The notes: generated by a model not told the origin, from the sequence alone. Positions 1 to 6,962 are shown, counted from the stretch's first letter. The stretch: DNA of 10,000 nucleotides from Rheinheimera sp. (GCF_020217005.1 NZ_JAIWOI010000156.1:1-10000), one strand, 5' to 3'. Translations and numbers: made by a program.

Positions 1-1
1 C

Positions 2-268
2 AGTGCAATGGATAATGCAGAAGGTACTCTGATGCATATACTCAGCTTGTTTCCCCTGACCTCTTTTGCTGCTATGCCGATGCGGATGGCGTCTGTAATT
101 GTGCCCTGGTGGGAATGGCTTTTGTCACTGGCCCTACTGATAGCGACTCTGCTTTGGCTCAAAAATGCAGCTTACCGGGTATTTGAATTGGGGATCCGCA
201 TGTATGGTAAGGAGCCTGAATGGCCTCTACTGATGAAAACCTTTTTATTTGCCCGCGTCAAAGATTAG
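2..268 (+). CDS. ABC-2/NatB-type transporter permease, C-terminal fragment
   Basis: The reading frame is open from the first bases of the window, so this is the last 88 residues of a longer gene. It has a hydrophobic helix starting at the WWEWLLSLALL stretch. This is followed by a tail reading AAYRVFELGIRMYGKEPEWP, which matches the usual end of ABC-2 family permeases of the NatB type (R-x-x-x-x-G-I-x-MYGK-x-P). A short segment before the helix (LFPLTSFAAMPMRM) also fits the family, where a conserved LFPPTSPxxMxxR loop precedes the last membrane helix. In this family the permease works with a cytoplasmic ATPase (NatA-like) to export a substrate across the inner membrane. The partner would be expected upstream, outside the window. 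The ATG at position 8 is internal and not a real start. The substrate cannot be told from this fragment. Confidence 0.8.
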   Translation, partial: SAMDNAEGTLMHILSLFPLTSFAAMPMRMASVIVPWWEWLLSLALLIATLLWLKNAAYRVFELGIRMYGKEPEWPLLMKTFLFARVKD

Positions 269-294
269 TGCCCTTGTCTATCTCAATGCGCACT

Positions 295-321
295 GAACTA
301 TAGTTGGCTGTTATACTCTGA
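295..321 (+). promoter_or_regulatory. candidate sigma-E (RpoE) promoter of tamAB
   Basis: GAACTA at 295-300 is separated by 16 nt from TCTGA at 317-321. The sigma-E pattern in enteric bacteria is GGAACTT, about 16 nt, then TCAAA or TCTGA; the rpoH P3 promoter uses GAACTT-N16-TCTGA. Transcription would start near 327-328, about 47 nt before tamA. Control of an Omp85-family assembly gene by the envelope stress factor is biologically reasonable, since bamA is in that regulon. The -35 lacks the leading G and the last T of the consensus, so this is a pattern match and not proof. Confidence 0.45.
309..317 (+). promoter_or_regulatory. extended -10 promoter (sigma-70 type) upstream of tamA
   Basis: TG at 309-310, one base, then TATACT at 312-317 gives an extended -10 element with five of six consensus bases. 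No good TTGACA-like -35 lies 16-18 nt upstream, which is tolerated by extended -10 promoters. It overlaps the sigma-E-like element at 295-321, so the two may be alternative readings of one site or two overlapping promoters. A perfect 10-bp palindrome, AACTATAGTT at 296-305, lies in the -35 region. Confidence 0.45.
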
Positions 322-329
322 GTAGATAG

Positions 330-352
330 CCGGGTGCCACTGACCCGGTTTT
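330..352 (+). terminator. small GC hairpin with T4 tail in the tamA leader
   Basis: CCGGGT (330-335) pairs perfectly with ACCCGG (343-348) around a 7-nt loop and is followed by TTTT (349-352). It could be a weak intrinsic terminator for the upstream permease gene. It lies downstream of the predicted tamA promoters, however, so it would also sit near the very 5' end of the tamA mRNA, where it may protect or attenuate the transcript. The T-run is short, so termination would be inefficient. Confidence 0.45.
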
Positions 353-374
353 AACACAAAGGATAGTTCGCATT

Positions 375-2084
375 TTGTTGTACAGGACTCTGGGCATTCT
401 GGCGCTGTTTGCCGCCTCTGCCGTCGCAGCGCATCCCCAAATTGAACTCAAGGGCGTTTCGGGCACCCTTGCTGATAACATTGAACTTTATTTAGACCGC
501 TTGCCCGCTAAAAATAATCTGGGCTCCAGACGTTTTCAGAACAAAGTCATTGAAGATGTCAAACTCGCGGCCCGGGCTGTGGGTTATTACCGTATGGAGA
601 TAGAACCTAGCCTGGTGGGTAAAGAAAAAAAGCAAAAACTAAGGCTGACCATTCAACCTGGTGAAGCCTTGCGCCTCAAATCCGTCAAAGTGGAAGTGTT
701 AGGCGAAGCCTCTACAGACCCTGAGTTTATCAAGCTGGTGAAACAGATTGGTCCAAAGGTCAACCACAGGGTGCATCACGGTCGCTACGAGGAAATTAAA
801 AATCAACTAAATTCCCTGGCGTTGCGCCGTGGTTACTTTCAGGCCAGTTTTGTAAAGCATGAGCTCTCTGTAGCGCCACGCTTGCTGCAAGGTTTTATAC
901 ATATTCAATTCGATTCAGGTCCACGTTATCACTTCGGTGAAGTCCAGTTTGAAGGCAGTCAAATTCGTGACGAACGTTTACGCTCTATGTTGCCTTTTAA
1001 GCCGGGTCAGCCTTATCTGTCGAGCCAACTGGGTGAACTGAATCAGCGCCTGGCGGAAACCAACTGGTTTCGCAGCATAGATGTAACAGTGGATGAACCG
1101 GAAAACGCGCAGCAACAACTGGCTGTTAAAGTCAAAGTTGAACCACAAACCCGAAATTCTGTAGAGACAGGTTTAGGTTATTCCACTGATCTTGGGCCTC
1201 GCATCAAACTGAACTGGAACAAGCCCTGGCTGAATGACAGAGGCCACAGCCTGAACAGTAAAATGGCGTTGTCAGGCCCGGAACAGACCTTAGAGATGGG
1301 TTACAAATGGCCAAAACAAAACGTCACTGAAGACTTTTATAAACTGAATTTTGGTATTAAAAATAAAGATTTGGAAGATACCCGCAGTCAGGAATACAAC
1401 ACCGCGCTGGAGCGCCACTGGTTATTGGACAATAACTGGTACAGGACAGCCTCTCTGCGCTGGTTGTATGAGGACTATGTGCAAGGTACAGACTCAGGCA
1501 GTGCTAACTTAATCATGCCAGGGATCAGCTTTAGTCGCAGCTGGGACAGTGGTGGCAGTATGCCCTCTGAGGCCACTCGTTATCTAATCGGCACTGAAGT
1601 CTCAGATCCGGCCTGGGGCTCCGACAGCAGTTTTGTCCGTTTGCGCAGTCGCGTTGGCTGGATAGGTTCTTTCTCCGATGATCAGCGTTATCTGGTGCGT
1701 GTAGATGCAGGCGCTGTGCTAATGGAAGCCATCACTGAGCTGCCGCCTTCACTGCGCTTTTTTGCCGGTGGTGACAACAGTATTCGTGGTTACTCTTATG
1801 AATCTATCTCGCCAAAGGATATTGAAAACAACTTAGTTGGTGCCCGTTATCTGGCAACAGCGGCGCTTGAGTATCAGCACAGGGTGTCAGGAAACTGGTG
1901 GGCTGCTGCATTTTTTGATGCTGGCAGTGCCTGGAATGATAAGGCCGATATTTACCGTGGCGTAGGTTTAGGTGTGCGCTGGGCCTCCCCTGTTGGCCCT
2001 ATTCGTATTGATGTTGCATGGGGATTGGATGTGCCCTCCGATCAGGCCTTGCAGTTGCATTTTAGTTTGGGGCCGGAATTATGA
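375..2084 (+). CDS. tamA: TamA, outer-membrane Omp85-family translocation and assembly module subunit
   Basis: A protein of 569 residues; E. coli TamA has 577. Residues 1-18 form a signal peptide ending AVA. Three POTRA domains follow at about 22-97, 101-181 and 184-257, with family phrases such as FEGSQIRDE (192-200) and LNQRLAETNWF (222-232). The 16-strand barrel occupies about 262-569. It begins with ETGLGYSTDLGPR, carries the Omp85 lid motif RGY at 471-473 within RFFAGGDNSIRGY, and ends in LGPEL as in E. coli. TamA sits in the outer membrane and works with TamB. No in-frame ATG or GTG lies upstream before a stop at 327. The start is TTG at 375 (or the next TTG at 378). AAAGGA at 358-363 is 11 nt from the first TTG and 8 nt from an ATT at 372. 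tamB overlaps by 4 nt. Confidence 0.96.
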   Translation: MLYRTLGILALFAASAVAAHPQIELKGVSGTLADNIELYLDRLPAKNNLGSRRFQNKVIEDVKLAARAVGYYRMEIEPSLVGKEKKQKLRLTIQPGEALRLKSVKVEVLGEASTDPEFIKLVKQIGPKVNHRVHHGRYEEIKNQLNSLALRRGYFQASFVKHELSVAPRLLQGFIHIQFDSGPRYHFGEVQFEGSQIRDERLRSMLPFKPGQPYLSSQLGELNQRLAETNWFRSIDVTVDEPENAQQQLAVKVKVEPQTRNSVETGLGYSTDLGPRIKLNWNKPWLNDRGHSLNSKMALSGPEQTLEMGYKWPKQNVTEDFYKLNFGIKNKDLEDTRSQEYNTALERHWLLDNNWYRTASLRWLYEDYVQGTDSGSANLIMPGISFSRSWDSGGSMPSEATRYLIGTEVSDPAWGSDSSFVRLRSRVGWIGSFSDDQRYLVRVDAGAVLMEAITELPPSLRFFAGGDNSIRGYSYESISPKDIENNLVGARYLATAALEYQHRVSGNWWAAAFFDAGSAWNDKADIYRGVGLGVRWASPVGPIRIDVAWGLDVPSDQALQLHFSLGPEL

Positions 2085-5000
2085 GTGTAAATGGCAGCGA
2101 AGAGCGCACGGCAATGCCTGATGTGAAAAACGTCAGCTCAGCTTTTAGTTGGAAGAAATTCTTTTTAGCCTTCAGTTTATTGCTGTTGCTCAGCCTGATT
2201 GTGCTGTTTTATACCAATAAACCTCTGCAACTGCTGAACCGTTTGTTACCGGACGACAGCCCGGTTCAAATAACCCAAATCAGCGGCACACTGGCCGAGG
2301 GTTTTACACTGACCGGGGTGCAGTTTCAGCAGGACGGTGTCACACTGCAGATCAACAGCCTTGCAGCCAAAGTCAGCTGGTATTGTTTAGGCCGGTTTGA
2401 GATTTGTCTGGACAGTGCATCGGCTGAAGGTGTGCAGCTGGTGCTTAGCCCGTCCAGCCAAGCCGAAGCTGCACCAGAGCAGGAAGATACAGTACTGGAA
2501 TTGCCCAAAGTCAGTATCAATCAACTGCAGATCACCGATCTCAAAGTACAACACGCTGAACTGCAGCTTAGTCTGAATAGACTGAACACAGAACTAACAC
2601 TCGGTGGTCAACAGATAGCGCTGGGCGACACACTACTGGAGCAATTGCAACTACATCTGCCTGAAACTGCAGAGCAACAGAGTTCTGTCAGCCAAAGCGC
2701 AAAAAATAAGGCGGAAGCCTGGTGGCAGTATCAGGTGCCACAACTGACGCGCATTGAATTGCCGCTCTGGCTGAGTGTAAAAAAGCTGACATTACAGCAG
2801 CCTAAGGTCACAGGTGCCCAGCAACTTTCTGCAGAGCAGCTTAGTTTTTCGCTCGAAGCCAACCCCGATCAGTTTGAGCTGACAGAGTTTCAACTGACAA
2901 AGCTGCAGCTCAGTCAGCCAGATGTGCAAGGCAAGCCCATCACAGCGCAGGCACAGCTGAGTCTGAGCAATTCCACTCCTTTTGCAGTGCAGGGTTTTGT
3001 CAAAGCCGAAAGCTCTGGCCTGGTCCTCAATAGCAGCATAGCGGGTTCGTTGGAGCTAGTGCAGCTGGGTCTTGAACTTACCGGTTCACAGCAGGCCAGC
3101 GCTCAAGCGGAAGTAGCCCCGCTAAGCGCCGGACTGCCCATCCAACTGCACTTAAAAGCCAGCAGCCTGCAGTGGCCGCTGCAAGGCGAGCCTTTGTACA
3201 AAATGCAACAAGTGCAGCTTGATGCTGAAGGTTCATTGGCAGATCTGAAACTGACTCTGCAGAGCCAACAGCAAACACCCCAGCTGCCTGACAGCCAGTT
3301 GCAACTGACTGCGCATTGGCAAGCCCCGCTGTTAAGCTGGTCCGTTCTTCGCCTGCGTTCTGCTTTGGGTAATCTGAGTAGCCAGGGTTCTTTGGACTTA
3401 ACCAAAGAGCTGGCTTTGGATGCAGCGCTGTCACTTGAGCAGATGCAACTGGCCCCCTGGATCAAAGATTATCCGGGCCAGCTCAGTGGGGATGTGCAGC
3501 TGAAAGCCAGTTATCACCAAACAGAGTGGCAACTTGAACTGCCCACTTTAGCTATTCAGGGGCAAGTGCGGCAGCAACCTTTGTCTTTGTCAGGCCAGTT
3601 GCAAGCCAAAGGCAAAGCTCTGGATGTAGCACAATTAAGCAGTAAATACCTGATCCTGCAGCATGGCAATAATAAAGTTACCGCTGAAGGGCAAGTGACA
3701 GACCAGTGGCAAATGGCCTTGTCTGTGGTGGCTCCCGATCTGGCCAGCTCCATTCAGGGTGCACAGGGCAGCCTGACGGCCGAGGTCAAAATCTCTGGCC
3801 CACAACAACACGCAGCTGCGGATATAAAACTACTCGCTGAAAAACTGCGCTATAAAAAGTTAGTACGGCTACAAAACCTGAGTTTAACCGCGCAACTGAA
3901 CAGCAGTAATCTGAATCATCAGTTGGAATTAAATTTAGGTAAAGGCTCGATTTCAGGACAGGCACTAAATTCTGCCCAGTTGCTGCTGACAGGCAATAAA
4001 GACAATAGCGATTTTGTGCTGCAACTGGATGGAGCCGATTACAAAGCTCAATTGCAAGCAACTGCGGCGGCTCAACCTAAGCTGCGCTGGAAAATCGCGC
4101 TTGAGCAAGCGCAGTTACAAACTCCGGTAGGTCATTGGGCTTTAGCGGACCCCTTAGTGATGGCACTGGATTGGCCAAAACAACAACTCACTTTGCCTGC
4201 GCATTGCTGGACCTCAGAGCCTGGCAGGTTATGTCTGGAAGAAGCCAGCAAAATCAGTAGAACAGCGGGAAATGTTGCAGTGAGATTGCAGCAGTTCCAA
4301 CTGGCCTTATTAGAGACGTTTATCGGCGAATCACAACAGCTTACGGGAGAAGCAGACGCTGATGTACAGCTGAACTGGGGTAAAAAACAAGGCTTGAATG
4401 CGTCAGTAAAAGTAACAGGCACAGCAGGTAAATGGCAGCAAACCGATGTCAATCCGCTGCAACTGCCGTGGCAAAGCTGGAGCGCGGCCCTGACACTGAC
4501 CCCCAAACAGCTGTCGAGCAACTGGCAAATGCAGTTTAGTGAGGATCGTTCGCTGCAGGGCTCAGCCTCCCTGCCCGATTTAAACCAACAGGACAAAAAG
4601 CTCGAAGCAGAACTCAAGTTAAACCGGCTGGATTTGAGTTTCCTGCGCACTTTATTGCCTGAGCAAAGTGAATTTTTTGCCACCTTAAATGGCGAGGTGC
4701 GCGCCAGTGGAACTTTAGGCCGGCCTTTATTGTCTGGCCAGATCAAAGTCAGCGAGATGAAACTGCAGGGTCACAATGCGCCGCTGGACATAGAGCAAGG
4801 TAATGTGCAGTTGGATTTTTTACAGCAAAAAGCTCTGCTGACGGCGGATATTCAAAGTGCTGAAGGTAAAGCGCAATTATCAGGTTATGCCGACTGGTTT
4901 GATTTAGCCAACTATCAGGTTCGTTTAGCCTTAAGCGGCCAGCAACTGCCGCTGAATCTGTCGCAGGGTTTGGTCTATATCAATCCTGAAGTGACAGTGC

Positions 5001-5875
5001 TGGCACAAAATCAGGTGGTGGCGGTGCAAGGCACTATACAGATTCCAAAAGCCGATATAGCGATAGACGATTTGCCGCAAAATGCAGTGCAGGTGTCAGA
5101 AGACGAGATCCTGTTGAACAAAGAACTGGAGGTACGCCGTGGTGCTGTCACCAGTTCCATCAAGCTGGTCACCGAAATGCGGTTGATTTTAGGCGAGCAG
5201 GTCAACTTACAGGCATTTGGCTTAAAAAGCCGGCTTAAAGGCCAGCTGTTGTTTAGCCAGAATGGCACACAACAACGTTTAAAAGGTGAAGTGAATATTC
5301 TGGATGGTACCTTCCGTTCTTACGGCCAGGATTTACTGATCCGCAAAGGTAAATTGATGTTTAACGGCCCGGCTGATCAGCCCTTTTTAACTATTGAAGC
5401 GATACGTAACCCCTCCTCCACTGAAGATGATGTGATTGCTGGGATCCGGGTCAATGGTCCGGCGGATCAGGCCTCAGTGGTGATTTTTTCCGAACCCTCT
5501 AAACCTCAGGCCAACGCTTTATCTTACCTCTTGATGGGGCGGGATTTGTCCGGCAGTGGTGACAGTAAAAGCAACCCAATAACCAGTGGTTTAATAGGCC
5601 TTGGTATTGCCAACAGCAATGGCATGGTCAGTCAGTTGGGCAAAGCCTTTGGTTTTGAGCAATTTACCCTGGATACGGCGGGCACAGGCGATGACTCCCA
5701 AGTGACGGTCAGCGGCTATTTGTCGCCTAAACTGCAGTTAAAATATGGTGTGGGCATTTTTAACTCGCTGGGGGAATTCACCTTAAGGTACGAGCTGATG
5801 AAAAACCTCTACCTGGAAGCAGTGCAAGGTATAGATAGCGCTGTGGATGTACTTTATAAGTTTGAGTTTGATTAG
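2081..5875 (+). CDS. tamB: TamB, inner-membrane-anchored translocation and assembly module subunit
   Basis: A protein of 1264 residues, close to the roughly 1259 of E. coli TamB. One N-terminal membrane anchor lies at about 27-44 (FFLAFSLLLLLSLIVLFY), with no cleavage site. The rest is a very long periplasmic region rich in Gln, Leu and Ser with alternating hydrophobic residues, as expected for the beta-taco groove of AsmA-like proteins. The C-terminal 300 or so residues form the TamB/DUF490 domain that contacts TamA, ending with KYGVGIFNSLGEFTLRYEL and a final FEFD. Two close cysteine pairs are visible, C102/C109 and C709/C718, which could form disulfides. TamB spans the periplasm and, with its paralogues, moves phospholipid to the outer membrane; with TamA it assists insertion of some barrel proteins. 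The ATG overlaps the tamA stop (ATGA), which favours translational coupling. A second in-frame ATG at 2114 (residue 12) is an alternative start. Confidence 0.96.
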   Translation: MSVNGSEERTAMPDVKNVSSAFSWKKFFLAFSLLLLLSLIVLFYTNKPLQLLNRLLPDDSPVQITQISGTLAEGFTLTGVQFQQDGVTLQINSLAAKVSWYCLGRFEICLDSASAEGVQLVLSPSSQAEAAPEQEDTVLELPKVSINQLQITDLKVQHAELQLSLNRLNTELTLGGQQIALGDTLLEQLQLHLPETAEQQSSVSQSAKNKAEAWWQYQVPQLTRIELPLWLSVKKLTLQQPKVTGAQQLSAEQLSFSLEANPDQFELTEFQLTKLQLSQPDVQGKPITAQAQLSLSNSTPFAVQGFVKAESSGLVLNSSIAGSLELVQLGLELTGSQQASAQAEVAPLSAGLPIQLHLKASSLQWPLQGEPLYKMQQVQLDAEGSLADLKLTLQSQQQTPQLPDSQLQLTAHWQAPLLSWSVLRLRSALGNLSSQGSLDLTKELALDAALSLEQMQLAPWIKDYPGQLSGDVQLKASYHQTEWQLELPTLAIQGQVRQQPLSLSGQLQAKGKALDVAQLSSKYLILQHGNNKVTAEGQVTDQWQMALSVVAPDLASSIQGAQGSLTAEVKISGPQQHAAADIKLLAEKLRYKKLVRLQNLSLTAQLNSSNLNHQLELNLGKGSISGQALNSAQLLLTGNKDNSDFVLQLDGADYKAQLQATAAAQPKLRWKIALEQAQLQTPVGHWALADPLVMALDWPKQQLTLPAHCWTSEPGRLCLEEASKISRTAGNVAVRLQQFQLALLETFIGESQQLTGEADADVQLNWGKKQGLNASVKVTGTAGKWQQTDVNPLQLPWQSWSAALTLTPKQLSSNWQMQFSEDRSLQGSASLPDLNQQDKKLEAELKLNRLDLSFLRTLLPEQSEFFATLNGEVRASGTLGRPLLSGQIKVSEMKLQGHNAPLDIEQGNVQLDFLQQKALLTADIQSAEGKAQLSGYADWFDLANYQVRLALSGQQLPLNLSQGLVYINPEVTVLAQNQVVAVQGTIQIPKADIAIDDLPQNAVQVSEDEILLNKELEVRRGAVTSSIKLVTEMRLILGEQVNLQAFGLKSRLKGQLLFSQNGTQQRLKGEVNILDGTFRSYGQDLLIRKGKLMFNGPADQPFLTIEAIRNPSSTEDDVIAGIRVNGPADQASVVIFSEPSKPQANALSYLLMGRDLSGSGDSKSNPITSGLIGLGIANSNGMVSQLGKAFGFEQFTLDTAGTGDDSQVTVSGYLSPKLQLKYGVGIFNSLGEFTLRYELMKNLYLEAVQGIDSAVDVLYKFEFD

Positions 5876-5905
5876 TTCAGCGGTGATGCACATTTAGTCT
5901 CAGCC

Positions 5906-5934
5906 AAAAAAATGCCCGGCTGATAAGGCCGGGC
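5906..5934 (-). terminator. intrinsic terminator reading on the minus strand
   Basis: A perfect 7-bp stem, GCCCGGC (5914-5920) with GCCGGGC (5928-5934), has a 7-nt loop. On the minus strand it is followed by AT and seven Ts (5912-5906), a textbook intrinsic terminator. On the plus strand the bases after the stem are CAGAACGTGG, with no T-run, so it is not a good terminator for tamB. It lies 254 nt beyond the cmoM stop, which is unusually far for that gene alone. Confidence 0.85.
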
Positions 5935-5943
5935 CAGAACGTG

Positions 5944-5963
5944 GTCTTTGGATGGGCAAAGAC
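5944..5963 (-). other. stem-loop inside the candidate small RNA
   Basis: GTCTTTG (5944-5950) and CAAAGAC (5957-5963) are exact reverse complements around a 6-nt loop (GATGGG on the plus strand, CCCATC in the minus-strand RNA). It sits 9 nt before the terminator stem in the minus-strand direction. Confidence 0.6.
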
Positions 5964-5973
5964 TTCGGAGTTC

Positions 5974-6000
5974 GACAACAACAGCAGAATCATTGTTGTC
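5974..6000 (-). other. stem-loop inside the candidate small RNA
   Basis: GACAACAA (5974-5981) and TTGTTGTC (5993-6000) are exact reverse complements with an 11-nt loop. This gives an 8-bp stem, AT-rich towards the loop. Together with 5944-5963 and 5914-5934 it makes three consecutive stem-loops separated by about 10 nt, more structure than an ordinary spacer would be expected to show. Confidence 0.6.
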
Positions 6001-6097
6001 ATAGGGTCACAACACGTAACAGAGCGTTTATCCGCCTACGAAATCAAGGCGCCTTCCTGGCTGGGTGCAGACTTCCCACTTGATTGCATATCTTGCA

Positions 6098-6116
6098 AAT
6101 GATAACCGTTCTCATT
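6098..6116 (-). promoter_or_regulatory. Fur box (ferric uptake regulator operator)
   Basis: The plus-strand sequence is AATGATAACCGTTCTCATT. Its core, TGATAAC-C-GTTCTCA (6100-6114), is a 7-1-7 inverted repeat with six of seven positions symmetric. It matches 11 of 14 positions of the Fur 7-1-7 consensus TGATAAT-N-ATTATCA. A further Fur-like half site (TGATTATC on the minus strand, 6130-6123) adjoins it. It lies just downstream of the minus-strand -10 at 6126-6131, covering the predicted start, so iron-loaded Fur would repress that promoter. No plus-strand gene follows it. Confidence 0.65.
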
Positions 6117-6125
6117 ACGAAGATA

Positions 6126-6153
6126 ATCATAACAGCTTTATTCACCACCGCAA
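6126..6153 (-). promoter_or_regulatory. extended -10 promoter, minus strand, for the candidate small RNA
   Basis: On the minus strand, TTGCGG (6153-6148) is followed after 16 nt by TATGAT (6131-6126), with TG one base upstream of the -10 (6134-6133). The -10 matches five of six consensus bases and the TGn extension compensates for a -35 that matches only three. Transcription is predicted to start near 6119, inside or beside the Fur box. Confidence 0.55.
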
Positions 6154-6188
6154 CTGTTTTTTCAGATTTAATTCAGGGCAAAGTAAAA

Positions 6189-6962
6189 TTAAATAGCGCG
6201 CAGCAACAGGTGTTGATACCGCCCTATCGAAGCATAAGGCTCTTGTCTGTTGTATTGCAGTTCGACCTGCAACAACTTCTCAAATTCTGTTTCCTGCTCT
6301 GAACGATCACGCAGGTAATCATGAAAACAGCGCACGCCGGTTTTGCCTTCAATAACAAAACCTGCTTCTTTACACCAACGATACACATCTTCTGGTTGCA
6401 ATGGATTTTGTGGGCTTAAACTGACCTTCTTCTTAAAGGCCAAATCACGCAGCACATAGTTAAAATTGCCATAAATGATATTACTCAGGCGTTTGGCGTC
6501 TTTGTTATAAAACATCAGCGACACCAGACCACCTGTTTGTACTAAAGCCCGCAGTTGTTTAATGGCTTCAGCAGGTTCGTGCAACCATTCCAGTACAGCA
6601 TGGCATAGCACCACTGGAAAGGCTGGCCATTGCTGGTCGGCCAATTGCTGTAACGCCAGAGCATGGCACTCAATTTGTGTATCGACACCACGGGTTTTGG
6701 CCTCTTCGAGTGCCATATCCAGCATATCCTGCGACAGATCGGTTAAAGTGACCTGATGGCCCTGCTGCGCCAGCGCCAGCGCCAACTGACCCTGCCCTGC
6801 ACCTACATCCAGTATGCGGCTTGGGGTTGCTAAATCGGCGCATTCGGCAAAGTCTCGCAGCAACACTGCCTGACGCAACCGGCCTTTGGTGGTCTGATAA
6901 ATATTCTTCTGAAATTTGCCCGCTATACCGTCAAAATTGCGGTCCTGCTGTTTTTTACTCAC
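6189..6962 (-). CDS. cmoM: CmoM, tRNA 5-carboxymethoxyuridine methyltransferase
   Basis: A protein of 257 residues, near the 261 of E. coli CmoM (SmtA). It is a class I SAM methyltransferase. Motif I is LDVGAGQGQ (51-59), the acidic residue binding the ribose is D75 in TLTDLS, and the post-motif CHAVLEW lies at 120-126. Family-specific stretches are DRNFDGIAGKF at the N-terminus, GKTGVRCFHDYLR (206-218) and RQEPYASIGRYQH (239-251), all close to E. coli. The enzyme methylates the carboxyl group of cmo5U34 to mcmo5U34 in tRNAs reading four-codon boxes, downstream of CmoA and CmoB. The start is GTG at 6962, preceded by AGGTGAG (6978-6972) with 9-nt spacing. It is the last gene of a minus-strand operon, 25 nt after nif3. 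No terminator is seen directly after it; the first is at 5934-5906. Confidence 0.95.
   Translation of the reverse strand: MSKKQQDRNFDGIAGKFQKNIYQTTKGRLRQAVLLRDFAECADLATPSRILDVGAGQGQLALALAQQGHQVTLTDLSQDMLDMALEEAKTRGVDTQIECHALALQQLADQQWPAFPVVLCHAVLEWLHEPAEAIKQLRALVQTGGLVSLMFYNKDAKRLSNIIYGNFNYVLRDLAFKKKVSLSPQNPLQPEDVYRWCKEAGFVIEGKTGVRCFHDYLRDRSEQETEFEKLLQVELQYNRQEPYASIGRYQHLLLRAI

Larger units (their letters stand above)
5906..6119 (-). ncRNA. candidate Fur-regulated small RNA, about 214 nt
   Basis: The tamB-cmoM gap holds no conventional gene, but on the minus strand it carries a complete transcription unit. An extended -10 promoter at 6126-6153 predicts a start near 6119, a Fur box lies at 6098-6116, and an intrinsic terminator ends the unit at 5906. 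Between them are two perfect stem-loops (5944-5963 and 5974-6000) and a 5-5-5 inverted repeat at 6084-6098. The arrangement is like RyhB, the iron-sparing sRNA, and the length is like the longer Vibrio form. I do not find the conserved RyhB core (CACGACATTGC), so this would be a different or highly diverged RNA. Alternatives are a long 3' UTR of the cmoM operon or an mRNA for a very small peptide. The parts are seen in the sequence; the function is inferred. Confidence 0.5.

Noticed and set aside
4132..4746. A 204-codon open frame on the minus strand inside tamB
   Set aside because: It lies entirely within a confidently identified tamB, has a Cys/Ser-rich composition typical of an antisense shadow of a Gln/Leu-rich gene, and shows no ribosome binding site or recognisable domain. 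The other minus-strand frames within tamB have the same explanation.
5906..6119. Calling the noncoding region RyhB itself
   Set aside because: The promoter, Fur box and terminator fit, but the conserved RyhB pairing core is not visible, so only a general Fur-regulated sRNA candidate is claimed.
6084..6302. A 72-codon plus-strand frame starting at a TTG beside the Fur box
   Set aside because: It overlaps the 3' end of cmoM in antisense, has a TTG start without a Shine-Dalgarno, and its sequence resembles no family. The Fur box is better explained by the minus-strand promoter.
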